16,845 nt of DNA from a bacterium 42_11 (GTDB lineage: Bacteria > Synergistota > GBS-1), in contig LGFB01000005.1 of the NCBI GenBank assembly GCA_001508835.1, forward strand, positions 1 through 16,845, written 5' to 3'. Below are positions 6,970 to 16,809 of this stretch, in pieces. A model generated the notes under the pieces. It ran no database searches. It saw nothing but the letters and a program-made list of their open reading frames with translations, and was not told the DNA's origin. Positions within the stretch are counted from its first letter, which is position 1, and each line of letters opens with the position of its first letter. Position numbers and translations under genes: made by a program.

Positions 6970-6999
6970 ATTTTACCACCCATTTAGAGGCATTGGAAA
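6970..6999 (-). promoter_or_regulatory. Weak candidate promoter for the leftward operon
   Basis: On the minus strand TTTCCA (6999-6994, four of six consensus) and TAAAAT (6975-6970, five of six) are separated by 18 bp. They lie upstream of the ribosome site of the Cys4 gene and overlap the -35 region of the rightward promoter. If both are used, the two directions compete. Tentative, based on matching only. Confidence 0.3.
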
Positions 7000-7020
7000 G
7001 GTAACACTATCTGATATAAT
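6993..7020 (+). promoter_or_regulatory. Promoter of the coiled-coil protein gene (extended -10)
   Basis: A perfect TATAAT (7015-7020) is preceded by TGA, making an extended -10 (TGnTATAAT). TTGGAA (6993-6998) sits 16 bp upstream as a moderate -35. Transcription would begin near 7027, about 30 bases before the ATG, with GGAGGAGG at 7041-7048 as the ribosome site. Confidence 0.6.
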
Positions 7021-7056
7021 AGATTACAAAGACCTTTAAAGGAGGAGGGAAAAGAA

Positions 7057-7968
7057 ATGGAAGAAAAAGAAAATCTTAACGAAATCGCTAAAATCGAGGA
7101 AGAAAGGCCCGTAGTTGAAGCGAAAGAATTAGTAGTTAAAGCTCTAAAGGAAATTTTGCCTACAGATGAATTCAGGGAACTAATTCAGGAGACATTAAGA
7201 CCATCAATAGAGTACAGATTGTTAAGAGACGAATTCACTCTCCTCTCCGCCAGATTAGAAGCAAGCTTTGAAGGATTCAGAAGAGAAATAAGCGCATTAG
7301 CCAGCGAACTTAAGGCCGACTATAGAATTTTAAAAGAAGAAGTTTTAAGCTCAACAAAAGAAGCTACAGAAAGTCTAAAAGAAACAACTTTAAATCTTCA
7401 AAAGAGTAGCGAAGATATGAAAGAACAAGTTAAAGAAACTTTCTCCAGTATAGAAGAAAAACTGAATCAGGTTTTAAGCCGTATCCAAGGAGAAATTACA
7501 GAAACACTTCAAAGAATCGATATTAGAACTCCACTAAGCGAAATCTCGAAAGAGATAGGAAAACTGAAAGAAGAGTTAAAAATCTCTCTTGACAGCGAAA
7601 TTAAAAACATGAAGGTTATGCTAGAAGACGCCTCTCACACTATAGGTGGAATGGAAACGAGTCTCATCAATAAAATAAACGAAAAGCTAAACACTGCAGA
7701 GGAGTTTCTGAAAGAAGCAACGACGGAGCTTAAAGAAACACTCTCCAAAACTAAGGAAACTTTAGAAGCGCAAAAGTTAGAAATTCAAACATCCTTAAGG
7801 GAAGACACAGAAAAACTCTTAGAGCAATTTAATTCCCTTCAAATGAAACTTAACATAATAGAAAATAAACTATCAAGTGTAAACACAAAAAGCTTTCTTA
7901 ACCTCCTATTAATCCTTTTAGGATTTGGTGGTATTGCTTTCATCATTTTTAAGCTTATGGGAGGTTAG
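7057..7968 (+). CDS. Tail-anchored coiled-coil protein of unknown function
   Basis: 303 aa; not recognised as any named family. Residues 1-277 are almost wholly charged helix (Glu, Lys, Ser, Thr, Leu heptads, no Cys, very few aromatics after residue 100), predicted as long coiled coil or apolipoprotein-like helices. Residues 280-299 (FLNLLLILLGFGGIAFIIFK) form one transmembrane helix followed by only four residues. There is no signal peptide. This is a C-tail-anchored topology, with the coiled coil facing the cytoplasm and the helix in the inner membrane. It is monocistronic behind an extended -10 promoter and a strong GGAGGAGG site nine bases before the ATG. The last 51 bp overlap the end of the convergent transporter gene. 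A role in membrane or envelope organisation, or as a methyl-accepting-like scaffold lacking the signalling hairpin, is guesswork. Confidence 0.8.
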   Translation: MEEKENLNEIAKIEEERPVVEAKELVVKALKEILPTDEFRELIQETLRPSIEYRLLRDEFTLLSARLEASFEGFRREISALASELKADYRILKEEVLSSTKEATESLKETTLNLQKSSEDMKEQVKETFSSIEEKLNQVLSRIQGEITETLQRIDIRTPLSEISKEIGKLKEELKISLDSEIKNMKVMLEDASHTIGGMETSLINKINEKLNTAEEFLKEATTELKETLSKTKETLEAQKLEIQTSLREDTEKLLEQFNSLQMKLNIIENKLSSVNTKSFLNLLLILLGFGGIAFIIFKLMGG

Positions 7969-9111
7969 AAGGTAGACTAAAAGTACTCCCAAAATCACAA
8001 AAAGACCACCAACTTTAAAAGGAGCACCTAAACCAAACAAGTCCTGAGCTTTCCCGGAAAGCACAGGACCTATGAACATTCCTGCAGAATTAGAAAGTTG
8101 AAGTATTGACATTGTGGTTGCCATTCCCTTTTCCCTTCCTAACTCAGCCATAATAGCTGATAAAGCGGGGTAAGCTGCTCCGACAACAACCCCTGTAAAA
8201 AACATTATGATAAGTAACAGGAGATAATCTGTAAGATAAGGAAGAATGAATATTAACAGCGCATAAAATATATTGGATAGGATTATTATTTTTTTCTTCG
8301 AATATTTGTCTGCCATTTTCCCAAAAGGCCCCTGAACTAAGGCAGTAACTCCCAAAAATATGCCTACAATTATCCCAATTTCATCATATCCAATACCCTT
8401 TTTATGAGCCATAAAAGGGAAAAAGGTCATCAATATGGCTCTGCTTAAATCCATTGCAAACCCCATAAACCAAAGACTAAAATATTCCCTTTTACTAAAT
8501 ATGGTGTGGAGGGTTTCCAATAAATCAAGCCTTTTTACCCCTTTAGAGCTACCACTTGAGGAAGGGACAAAAACTACTGCAAGAATAAGGGCAACCGCCG
8601 TAAAAATCGTCATCCCCCAAAAAGCGGCGTTTATTCCCCAATTCTTAACCAAAAGCCCACTTATCAACGGCCCTCCTGCAAGACCAAGGAAAAAGGCTGT
8701 ATTCGCTATACCCATATATAATCCTTCTTTACCAAAAGGAGCCAGCTCTCCAATGTAAGCCATAGCAAGCGGTACTATCATAGAAGAACCTATTCCCTGA
8801 AGTATCCTTATTCCCATAAGATCTTTCAGATTGCCAGCATAAACATAAAGCACGGAGGAAATAAGATAAATTATCAAGCCTAAGATAATAAAACCTTTCT
8901 TTCCATACCTATCAGCTATTCCTCCTATTAGAATAACACCGAGCATCCTCGAGAGAGATAAAAGAGAAAATACAAGACCTATTTCTAAGCCTGTCGCTCC
9001 AAACGCCGTAGCGTATATTGGTAATACCGGTATGACTATACCTACTCCTAAAACGGCAATAAATATTAAAAAGGGTAAGGTAACCATGGCTTGCCATATT
9101 ATACTACTCAT
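7918..9111 (-). CDS. Major facilitator superfamily transporter (DHA1-like)
   Basis: 397 aa with 12 predicted transmembrane helices in two six-helix halves joined by a Ser/Gly/Lys-rich cytoplasmic loop (about 184-196). Motif A is clear in both halves: GGIADRYGKK (63-72) between TM2 and TM3, and GKMADKYSKKK (264-274). AFFLGLAGGPLISG (139-152) is a motif-C-like segment typical of proton-driven antiporters, pointing to drug or metabolite export. The substrate cannot be told from sequence. Neither ATG 9111 nor the in-frame ATG 9087 (residue 9) has a ribosome binding site. A TATAAT lies between them on the coding strand, so translation may begin at 9087 on a nearly leaderless transcript. Its 3' end overlaps the convergent coiled-coil gene by 51 bp, and its 5' end overlaps the promoter of the rightward operon. 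Confidence 0.9.
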   Translation of the reverse strand: MSSIIWQAMVTLPFLIFIAVLGVGIVIPVLPIYATAFGATGLEIGLVFSLLSLSRMLGVILIGGIADRYGKKGFIILGLIIYLISSVLYVYAGNLKDLMGIRILQGIGSSMIVPLAMAYIGELAPFGKEGLYMGIANTAFFLGLAGGPLISGLLVKNWGINAAFWGMTIFTAVALILAVVFVPSSSGSSKGVKRLDLLETLHTIFSKREYFSLWFMGFAMDLSRAILMTFFPFMAHKKGIGYDEIGIIVGIFLGVTALVQGPFGKMADKYSKKKIIILSNIFYALLIFILPYLTDYLLLLIIMFFTGVVVGAAYPALSAIMAELGREKGMATTMSILQLSNSAGMFIGPVLSGKAQDLFGLGAPFKVGGLFVILGVLLVYLLTSHKLKNDESNTTKS

Positions 9112-9119
9112 TGTAGAAT
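9091..9119 (+). promoter_or_regulatory. Promoter of the psuG-hyp-nfn operon
   Basis: TTGCCA (9091-9096) and TAGAAT (9114-9119) each match the housekeeping consensus at five of six positions with the optimal 17-bp spacer. Transcription would begin about 9125-9127, immediately before the ribosome site at 9130. The -35 hexamer contains the TTG at 9091 that is the only standard in-frame start near the gene's 5' end, so that TTG would not be in the mRNA. Confidence 0.7.
9098..9103 (-). promoter_or_regulatory. Candidate -10 element of the MFS transporter gene
   Basis: A perfect TATAAT on the minus strand, inside the spacer of the opposite promoter. The best -35 is poor (TTGCTT, 9127-9122, 18 bp). 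Transcription would begin near 9091, four to five bases before the in-frame ATG at 9087. Confidence 0.35.
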
Positions 9120-9129
9120 AAAAGCAAGA

Positions 9130-9150
9130 AAAGGAGGTGATTTTCTCATC
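9130..9150 (+). promoter_or_regulatory. Ribosome binding site and ATC start codon of psuG
   Basis: AAAGGAGGTGAT (9130-9141) is complementary over its whole length to the usual bacterial 16S rRNA 3' end. Ten bases after its GGAGG core comes ATC (9148-9150), in frame with the protein. No ATG, GTG or TTG occurs in this frame between the promoter and the conserved active-site region. Confidence 0.65.
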
Positions 9151-10047
9151 TGGGAAGTAAAAAAGGAAATAAAAGAAGCCTTAGAAGCCAACCAGCCAGT
9201 TGTTGCCCTTGAATCCAATCTCATAACCCATGGTCTCCCTTACCCTCAAAATGTAGAAGTCGCTTTGCTAGCGGAAAAAGTAATAAGAGAACACGGAGCT
9301 TTACCAGCCACCATAGCTATAATCAATGGAACAGTAAAAATCGGGCTAAGCGAGGAAGAAATTCACCTGTTAGGAAACAAAAATAATGCCCTTAAGGTTG
9401 GCTTAAGAGATATACCGGTAACAATAGCAAGAAGGGAAAATGGAGCATTAACAAGTGGTGCAACCTTATGGTGTGCAAGAAAAGTAGGAATAGAAGTTCT
9501 TGCAACAGGAGGAATAGGAGGAGTACACCGAAATATTGACCAGAGCTTAGATATATCCAACGATCTCCTGGTGCTTTCTGAGGGTTACGGAATAGTAGTT
9601 TGTTCTGGTCCCAAAGCGATTCTTAATCTTGAAGCCACTTTAGAACTCTTAGAAACACTAGGAGTAATAGTTGTGGGATATAAAACCGATGAGTTGCCAG
9701 CTTTCTACTTTAGAAGCAGCGGTATAAGAGTCGAAGTGAGCGCTGATTCTGCAGGAGAAATAGCTCAGATTTATAGAATAGCCAAAGAATTAAGCATAAA
9801 CAAAAGCATTTTAGTTACAAATCCTCCTCCTAAAGAATCTTGGGACAAAGCAGAATTTGAACCTTTGCTAAAAGAAGCAATAGAAGAAGCAAGAAGCCTG
9901 AACATAAAAGGAAAAGCCTTGACCCCTTACCTTTTGGGCAAATTAGCACAGCTAAGCAAAGGGAAAAGTGTTGAAGCAAATGCCAGTATAATCTTGTCAA
10001 ATGCAACATTAGCTGCTAAGATAGCAAAAAAGCTAAAAGAACTTTAG
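9148..10047 (+). CDS. psuG: Pseudouridine-5'-phosphate glycosidase homologue
   Basis: About 299 aa from a proposed ATC start. The family reversibly splits pseudouridine 5'-phosphate into uracil and ribose 5-phosphate using a Mn2+-dependent lysine active site. Visible motifs: VVALESNLITHGLPYPQN near the N-terminus (active-site Glu), LKVGLRDIP (Lys), LATGGIGGVHR, LDISNDL (metal Asp), SGPKAILNLEATLELLETLG (Schiff-base Lys in PKAIL), PAFYFRSSG, and GKALTPYLLGKL. Several near-invariant positions differ (ESN for EST, SNA for NNA), so substrate preference could be shifted. No psuK kinase is adjacent; the role here may be salvage of pseudouridine from RNA decay. A TTG at 9091 would add 19 residues, but it lies in the promoter -35 box and upstream of the ribosome site, so I reject it. 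First gene of the hyp operon; the stop is one base before hypF. Confidence 0.85.
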   Translation: MWEVKKEIKEALEANQPVVALESNLITHGLPYPQNVEVALLAEKVIREHGALPATIAIINGTVKIGLSEEEIHLLGNKNNALKVGLRDIPVTIARRENGALTSGATLWCARKVGIEVLATGGIGGVHRNIDQSLDISNDLLVLSEGYGIVVCSGPKAILNLEATLELLETLGVIVVGYKTDELPAFYFRSSGIRVEVSADSAGEIAQIYRIAKELSINKSILVTNPPPKESWDKAEFEPLLKEAIEEARSLNIKGKALTPYLLGKLAQLSKGKSVEANASIILSNATLAAKIAKKLKEL

Positions 10048-10048
10048 A

Positions 10049-12304
10049 ATGGAGAAAATGAAAAAAGTAGAATTCAAAATATATGGTGTAGTTCAGGGAG
10101 TGGGTTTTAGACCATTTATCTCGAAGTTAGCTACTTCTTTATCCTTAGGAGGATGGGTTAAAAACACGAGTGAATGCGTAGAGTTAGAACTTATAGGAAA
10201 AGAAGAGAAAATAGAAGAATTCCTACAAAAACTCAAAGGGGACCCTCCTCCTCTTTCTAAAATCGTAAAAATAGAAAAGATAAAAGAAGAGCCTTTTCAC
10301 CGCTCTTACAAGCCCCCTTTTAAAATCTTAAAAAGCGAGGAGACAAAAACCGTAAGCAGAGACAAGCTGTGGATACCTCCGGATGTGGGGACATGTGATG
10401 CCTGTTTGAAAGAGATTTTCTCCCCTAATGATAGAAGATATCTTTATCCTTTCACAAACTGCACCAATTGTGGCCCCAGATTCACGATAATAATTGATCT
10501 TCCATATGACAGAGAAAAAACAACGATGCGAGCTTTTAAAATGTGTGAAGACTGTGAAAGAGAATATCACGACATAAGAGACAGGAGATTTCATGCTCAA
10601 CCTAATGCCTGCCCCAAGTGTGGGCCACAAATAAAGCTCTTGGACAGGGAAGGGAAGGAAGTTCAGGGAGAACCTTTGGAAAACACATTAAGGTTTCTTA
10701 AGGAAGGGAAAATACTAGCTATAAAGGGACTTGGAGGATTTCATTTAGCTTTGGATGCTCTTAATAAGGAAGCAATCATGGAGCTGAGGCGAAGAAAGAG
10801 AAGACCCCACAAGCCGTTTGCTTTAATGGCCTTTGCTCCGGAAAGGATACTGAAATTTGCTGAAATAACCCCTGAAGAAAAGGAACTCCTTCTAAGTCCC
10901 GCAAGACCCATAGTTCTCCTTAAGAAAAAAAGAAACTCCATCTTACCAGAGGAGATTGCACCAAACAATAAATACTTGGGTTTTATGCTCCCCTATACCC
11001 CCCTACACTACATGATCACAAAGGAATTCGATGCCCTTGTAATGACAAGCGGAAACCTGTCGGATGAACCCATAGTCTACGAAAACGAAGAGGCAATCTC
11101 AAAGCTTAAAGATATCGCAGATTTCTTTCTGATTCATAACAGAGAAATATATACACCGTGCGATGACTCAATCGTGATAAATAAAAGCATAATAAGACGA
11201 GCACGAGGATATACACCACTACCCATAGTTGGAGATGAAGAACTTCCTCCTATACTTGGGTGCGGAGGAGAAGAGAAAGCCTCTTTCGCCTTGAGCCGAG
11301 ATAACACCATTATCCTAAGCCAATACATAGGAGACTTGAAAGACATAGAAGCTCTCGATAGATACGAAATGCTTATAGATCGCTTTAAAAATCTTTTTGG
11401 GATAGAACCAAGATATGTAGTATGCGACCTTCATCCATTGTATCTTTCAACAAAGTATGCTGAGAAAACTGGCTTACCCATGTTAAAGGTTCAACATCAC
11501 CACGCCCACTTAGCAAGCTGTATGTGGGAAAACGGCCTTAAAAACGAAGTTATAGGAATTATCCTGGACGGAACAGGATACGGAGAAGATGAAACAATTT
11601 GGGGAGGGGAAATCCTCGTAGGAGATTTTCTCAAATTTAAAAGAATGGCTTACTTCAAACCTATTCCCCTACCCGGTGGCGAAAAAGCAATAAGAGAACC
11701 TTGGAGAATAGCCTTAAGCTATCTCAGAAAAATAGGAAAGGAGGAACTCATAAAAGAAGCGAAAGCCAAAGAAATATTGAGAATGCTGGAACTGGGCATA
11801 AACTCTCCCTTATCCTCAGGGTGTGGTAGGCTTTTCGATGCTGTATCAGCCTTCTTAGGGATAAGAAAAGAGATCTCATATGAGGCTCAGGCGGCGATAG
11901 AGCTGGAAGGCATTGCTGATGAAAACGAAGAAGAATCTTACTCCACTGAGTTATCTGAATCTAATGGAAGAATATTGATAGATTGGAGGAAAATGTGGAA
12001 AGAACTTATATCCGACATGGAAAAGGGGGTTCCACCTGAAAAGTGCGCGATGAAATTTCATAACTATGTAGTTAACAGTCTGGTTGAGGCTACTAACGTG
12101 GTTCGCAAAGTAACAAATATAAACGATGTAGTATTAAGTGGGGGTGTGTTTCAAAATCAAATTATTTTAAGGAAAACTATAGAAAACTTGACTAAAAGGG
12201 GATTTAAGGTTTATCATCATAATGAAATCCCAACTAACGACCAAGGATTGGCAGTTGGGCAAATTGCAATATGCGCATCTAAAATAAAGAAAGGAGAGTT
12301 ATGA
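10049..12304 (+). CDS. hypF: Carbamoyltransferase HypF, NiFe-hydrogenase maturation
   Basis: 751 aa, full length. HypF converts carbamoyl phosphate and ATP to a carbamoyl-adenylate and passes the carbamoyl to the HypE C-terminal cysteine, the source of the cyanide ligands on the hydrogenase iron. Order: acylphosphatase domain 1-93 with GVVQGVGFRPF (13-23, catalytic Arg21) and N39; zinc-finger region with four CxxC pairs (116/119, 138/141, 166/169, 188/191); YrdC-like domain from about 205 with KGLGGFH (226-232); Kae1-like carbamoyltransferase domain with VCDLHP (458-463), VQHHHAHLAS (481-490), ILDGTGYG (505-512) and, near the end, LSGGVFQN. Start ATG 10049 lacks a good ribosome site; the in-frame ATG at 10058 has GGAG four bases upstream and gives a more typical N-terminus. 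Starts one base after the psuG stop, suggesting coupling. Confidence 0.98.
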   Translation: MEKMKKVEFKIYGVVQGVGFRPFISKLATSLSLGGWVKNTSECVELELIGKEEKIEEFLQKLKGDPPPLSKIVKIEKIKEEPFHRSYKPPFKILKSEETKTVSRDKLWIPPDVGTCDACLKEIFSPNDRRYLYPFTNCTNCGPRFTIIIDLPYDREKTTMRAFKMCEDCEREYHDIRDRRFHAQPNACPKCGPQIKLLDREGKEVQGEPLENTLRFLKEGKILAIKGLGGFHLALDALNKEAIMELRRRKRRPHKPFALMAFAPERILKFAEITPEEKELLLSPARPIVLLKKKRNSILPEEIAPNNKYLGFMLPYTPLHYMITKEFDALVMTSGNLSDEPIVYENEEAISKLKDIADFFLIHNREIYTPCDDSIVINKSIIRRARGYTPLPIVGDEELPPILGCGGEEKASFALSRDNTIILSQYIGDLKDIEALDRYEMLIDRFKNLFGIEPRYVVCDLHPLYLSTKYAEKTGLPMLKVQHHHAHLASCMWENGLKNEVIGIILDGTGYGEDETIWGGEILVGDFLKFKRMAYFKPIPLPGGEKAIREPWRIALSYLRKIGKEELIKEAKAKEILRMLELGINSPLSSGCGRLFDAVSAFLGIRKEISYEAQAAIELEGIADENEEESYSTELSESNGRILIDWRKMWKELISDMEKGVPPEKCAMKFHNYVVNSLVEATNVVRKVTNINDVVLSGGVFQNQIILRKTIENLTKRGFKVYHHNEIPTNDQGLAVGQIAICASKIKKGEL

Positions 12305-12307
12305 AAA

Positions 12308-12529
12308 ATGTGCCTTGCTGTGCCACACAAAGTGGTTGAAATAAATGGGAAAGAAGCCATAACCGAACTTGGAGGGATAAAGAAAAAAACCAGACTCGAC
12401 CTTCTTGAAGATGTAAAAGTAGGAGATTTCGTTCTTGTTCATGCAGGATTTGCCATAGAAAAACTTAATCCCGAAGAAGCAAGGGAGATTCTCGATGCTT
12501 GGCGAGAAATTGAAGAACATCAAAGTTAA
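12308..12529 (+). CDS. hypC: Hydrogenase maturation chaperone HypC
   Basis: 73 aa, the normal length for HypC/HybG. It begins MCLAVP, whose Cys2 is essential: with HypD it carries the Fe(CN)2CO unit and delivers it to the large-subunit precursor of NiFe hydrogenase. The segment VGDFVLVHAGFAIEKLNPEEA (about 38-58) is the conserved OB-fold-like core and C-terminal helix. His7 replaces the more common Gly after MCLAxP, a tolerated variation. AAAGGAG lies about ten bases upstream of the ATG. The 3' end overlaps hypD by 35 bp, which would favour equal production of the two partners that form the HypCD scaffold. Confidence 0.97.
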   Translation: MCLAVPHKVVEINGKEAITELGGIKKKTRLDLLEDVKVGDFVLVHAGFAIEKLNPEEAREILDAWREIEEHQS

Positions 12530-13550
12530 AAGACACCTCCGGTTTATGGAGGTTTGCGGCACCCACACGGTAAATATTTGTAGATTTGGCTTGAGAAATC
12601 TATTTCCCGAAGAAGTAGAACTAAGAAGCGGACCAGGATGCCCCGTATGTGTAACCCCAGCTTCAGCGATCAAGATAGGAATAGATCTGGCTTTAAAAAA
12701 TGATAAATTCGTTATAACAACTTACGGTGATATGATGAAGGTTCCAGGCCCCAATGGCACCTTAGCAGATGCTAAAGCCAAGGGAGGAAAGGTTTTCAGC
12801 GTTTACAGTATAACCGAAGCTTTATCTTTAGCAGAAAAAAACGAAGACTTAAAAGTGATTTTCTTGGCAGTAGGGTTTGAAACTACGGCTCCAGCAAGTG
12901 CATGGGCGATAAAAGAAGCCAAATTAAAAAACATTAAAAACTTTTTTCTACTATCTTTCCATAAGTTAGTTCCCCCCGCCATGGAACTACTGGCTTCGGA
13001 AGGAACATTGGATGGATTCCTGTGCCCTGGCCATGTAAGCACGATAATAGGAACAGAGGTTTACAAAAATATAGCGAGAAAATATAAAATCCCATGCGTA
13101 ATTTCAGGATTTGAAGCAGAAGACATAATTTTTGCAATGATAAAGCTCATAGAGATGGCGGAAAACGAAGCATACGACGTCTTTAACGCTTATAAGAGAG
13201 CGGTTAAGAAAGAAGGCAATAAGGTAGCGCAAGGACTATTAAACGAAGTCTTTGAGGAAGTAGACTCGGAATGGAGGGGGATAGGTGTAATCCCTAAAAG
13301 CGGTCTGGATATAAAGGAAGAGTATGCCGATTTCGATGCCAAAATCGCATTTAATATAGAAAAAGAGGATATACCCGAAAATCCAGCATGTAAATGCGGA
13401 GAAGTACTTAAAGGTTACATATACCCTTACGAGTGTCCCCTCTTTGGAAAATCTTGCATACCAGAACATCCCATAGGACCATGCATGATATCCAGCGAAG
13501 GAAGCTGTGCAGCCTATTACCGATATGGAGGGCGATTAAAAGATGATTAA
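12495..13550 (+). CDS. hypD: Hydrogenase maturation iron-sulfur protein HypD
   Basis: 351 aa. HypD is the [4Fe-4S] scaffold on which, with HypC, the Fe(CN)2CO moiety is built. Conserved elements: MEVCGTHT (18-25, active-site Cys21), RSGPGCPVCVTP (44-55, Cys49 and Cys52 with redox role), TYGDMMKVPGP (76-86), VGFETTAP (126-133), CPGHVSTIIG (177-186), and a C-terminal cysteine set, C299, C301, C314, C321, C330 and C338, which includes the cluster ligands. The ATG at 12495 lies inside the end of hypC but has AGGGAG seven bases upstream, and the start gives a normal family N-terminus, so I accept the 35-bp overlap. The downstream end overlaps hypE by eight bases. Confidence 0.98.
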   Translation: MLGEKLKNIKVKRHLRFMEVCGTHTVNICRFGLRNLFPEEVELRSGPGCPVCVTPASAIKIGIDLALKNDKFVITTYGDMMKVPGPNGTLADAKAKGGKVFSVYSITEALSLAEKNEDLKVIFLAVGFETTAPASAWAIKEAKLKNIKNFFLLSFHKLVPPAMELLASEGTLDGFLCPGHVSTIIGTEVYKNIARKYKIPCVISGFEAEDIIFAMIKLIEMAENEAYDVFNAYKRAVKKEGNKVAQGLLNEVFEEVDSEWRGIGVIPKSGLDIKEEYADFDAKIAFNIEKEDIPENPACKCGEVLKGYIYPYECPLFGKSCIPEHPIGPCMISSEGSCAAYYRYGGRLKDD

Positions 13551-14523
13551 GCTCGCTCATGGTAGCGGTGGAGAGAAAACAAGAGAATTAATAGAAAAAC
13601 TCTTTCTGCCGGCGTTTAAAAATCCTATCTTGGAAAAACTAGAAGATAGTGGAAGATTAAACGGCATCGCCATAACAATAGATGGCTATACAGTAAAGCC
13701 CATTTTCTTCAGGGGTGGAGATATAGGAAAGCTCTCCATAACCGGAACCGTTAACGACCTGGCTGTATGTGGAGCACGACCTAAGGCAATAGCGGTCTCC
13801 ATAATAGTGGAAGATGGATTTCCTACAGAAAAACTTGAAAAAATAGTTTCCTCAATGGCAAAGATTTCAAGAGAAGTAAATGCTCCAATAGTTACAGGGG
13901 ACTTCAAAGTAGTATCCAAAGGAGAAATTGATGAAATCTTTATAATTACAAGCGGCATAGGAGAAATCTTTTACCCTTCACTAGGAGCAGATAGAGTATC
14001 CGCAGGAGACAGAATAATAGTTAGCGGCCCTATCGGTGATCATTCATTAGCTATTATGGGAGAAAGGTACGAGGTAGAGCTACCCCAAGGATTTGAAAGC
14101 GATTGTGCCCCCATTTTAAAACTCGTGGAAGCTATAACCCAAGTTGGTGGAATAAAGTGGATGAGGGACCCTACAAGAGGAGGCTTAGCAGCAGCTCTTA
14201 ACGAGCTTGCCAAGGCAATTAATAAGGAGATTTTAATCTATGAAGATAGTGTGCCCTTCAGGAAGGAAGTTTTAAACTTTTGCGAAATATTTGGTTTCGA
14301 TCCATACCACCTGGCATCGGAGGGAAGGTTCATAGCCGTTGTGGACAAAGAAAAATCAGAAAAAATTCTAAGTGAGCTCACAAAGTTTCCAGAGGGGAAG
14401 AATGCTGCAATAATAGGAGAGGTTAGGGAAAAGAGTAAAGGAAGAGTTATAGTTAAAACTAAATTCGGTGGGTTAAGACTTCTTGACCCACCAACGGGAG
14501 AACTTCTACCTAGAATATGCTAA
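13543..14523 (+). CDS. hypE: Hydrogenase maturation protein HypE (carbamoyl dehydratase)
   Basis: 326 aa. HypE accepts the carbamoyl group from HypF on its C-terminal cysteine and dehydrates it with ATP to a thiocyanate, donating cyanide to the HypCD iron. It is a PurM/SelD-like ATPase. Visible: HGSGGEKTRELI (6-17), RGGDIGKLSITGTVNDLAVCGARP (about 57-80, nucleotide and metal site), SGPIGDH (161-167), RDPTRGGLA (208-216), and the C-terminal PRIC ending exactly at Cys326, as required for activity. The ATG has GGAGGG about ten bases upstream and overlaps the hypD stop by eight bases. The next gene starts 21 bp later with its own AAGGAGG. Confidence 0.98.
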   Translation: MIKLAHGSGGEKTRELIEKLFLPAFKNPILEKLEDSGRLNGIAITIDGYTVKPIFFRGGDIGKLSITGTVNDLAVCGARPKAIAVSIIVEDGFPTEKLEKIVSSMAKISREVNAPIVTGDFKVVSKGEIDEIFIITSGIGEIFYPSLGADRVSAGDRIIVSGPIGDHSLAIMGERYEVELPQGFESDCAPILKLVEAITQVGGIKWMRDPTRGGLAAALNELAKAINKEILIYEDSVPFRKEVLNFCEIFGFDPYHLASEGRFIAVVDKEKSEKILSELTKFPEGKNAAIIGEVREKSKGRVIVKTKFGGLRLLDPPTGELLPRIC

Positions 14524-14544
14524 AAGAGGAAGGAGGAACAAGAA

Positions 14545-16808
<2,264 letters not shown>

Positions 16809-16809
16809 A

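Noticed and set aside
7959..7990. GGGAG...CTCCC inverted repeat at the 3' ends of the convergent genes as a terminator
   Set aside because: Only a 5-bp stem with a loop of over 20 bases and no T-tract; not a credible terminator.
9091..9147. TTG at 9091 as the psuG start
   Set aside because: It forms the -35 box of the best promoter in the window and precedes the ribosome site by about 40 bases; the added residues do not resemble the family N-terminus.
12299..12673. 124-codon open frame opposite hypC/hypD
   Set aside because: Antisense to two well-supported genes, with no recognisable protein features; other long antisense frames in the window, such as 14733-15326 opposite nfnA, were dismissed on the same grounds.
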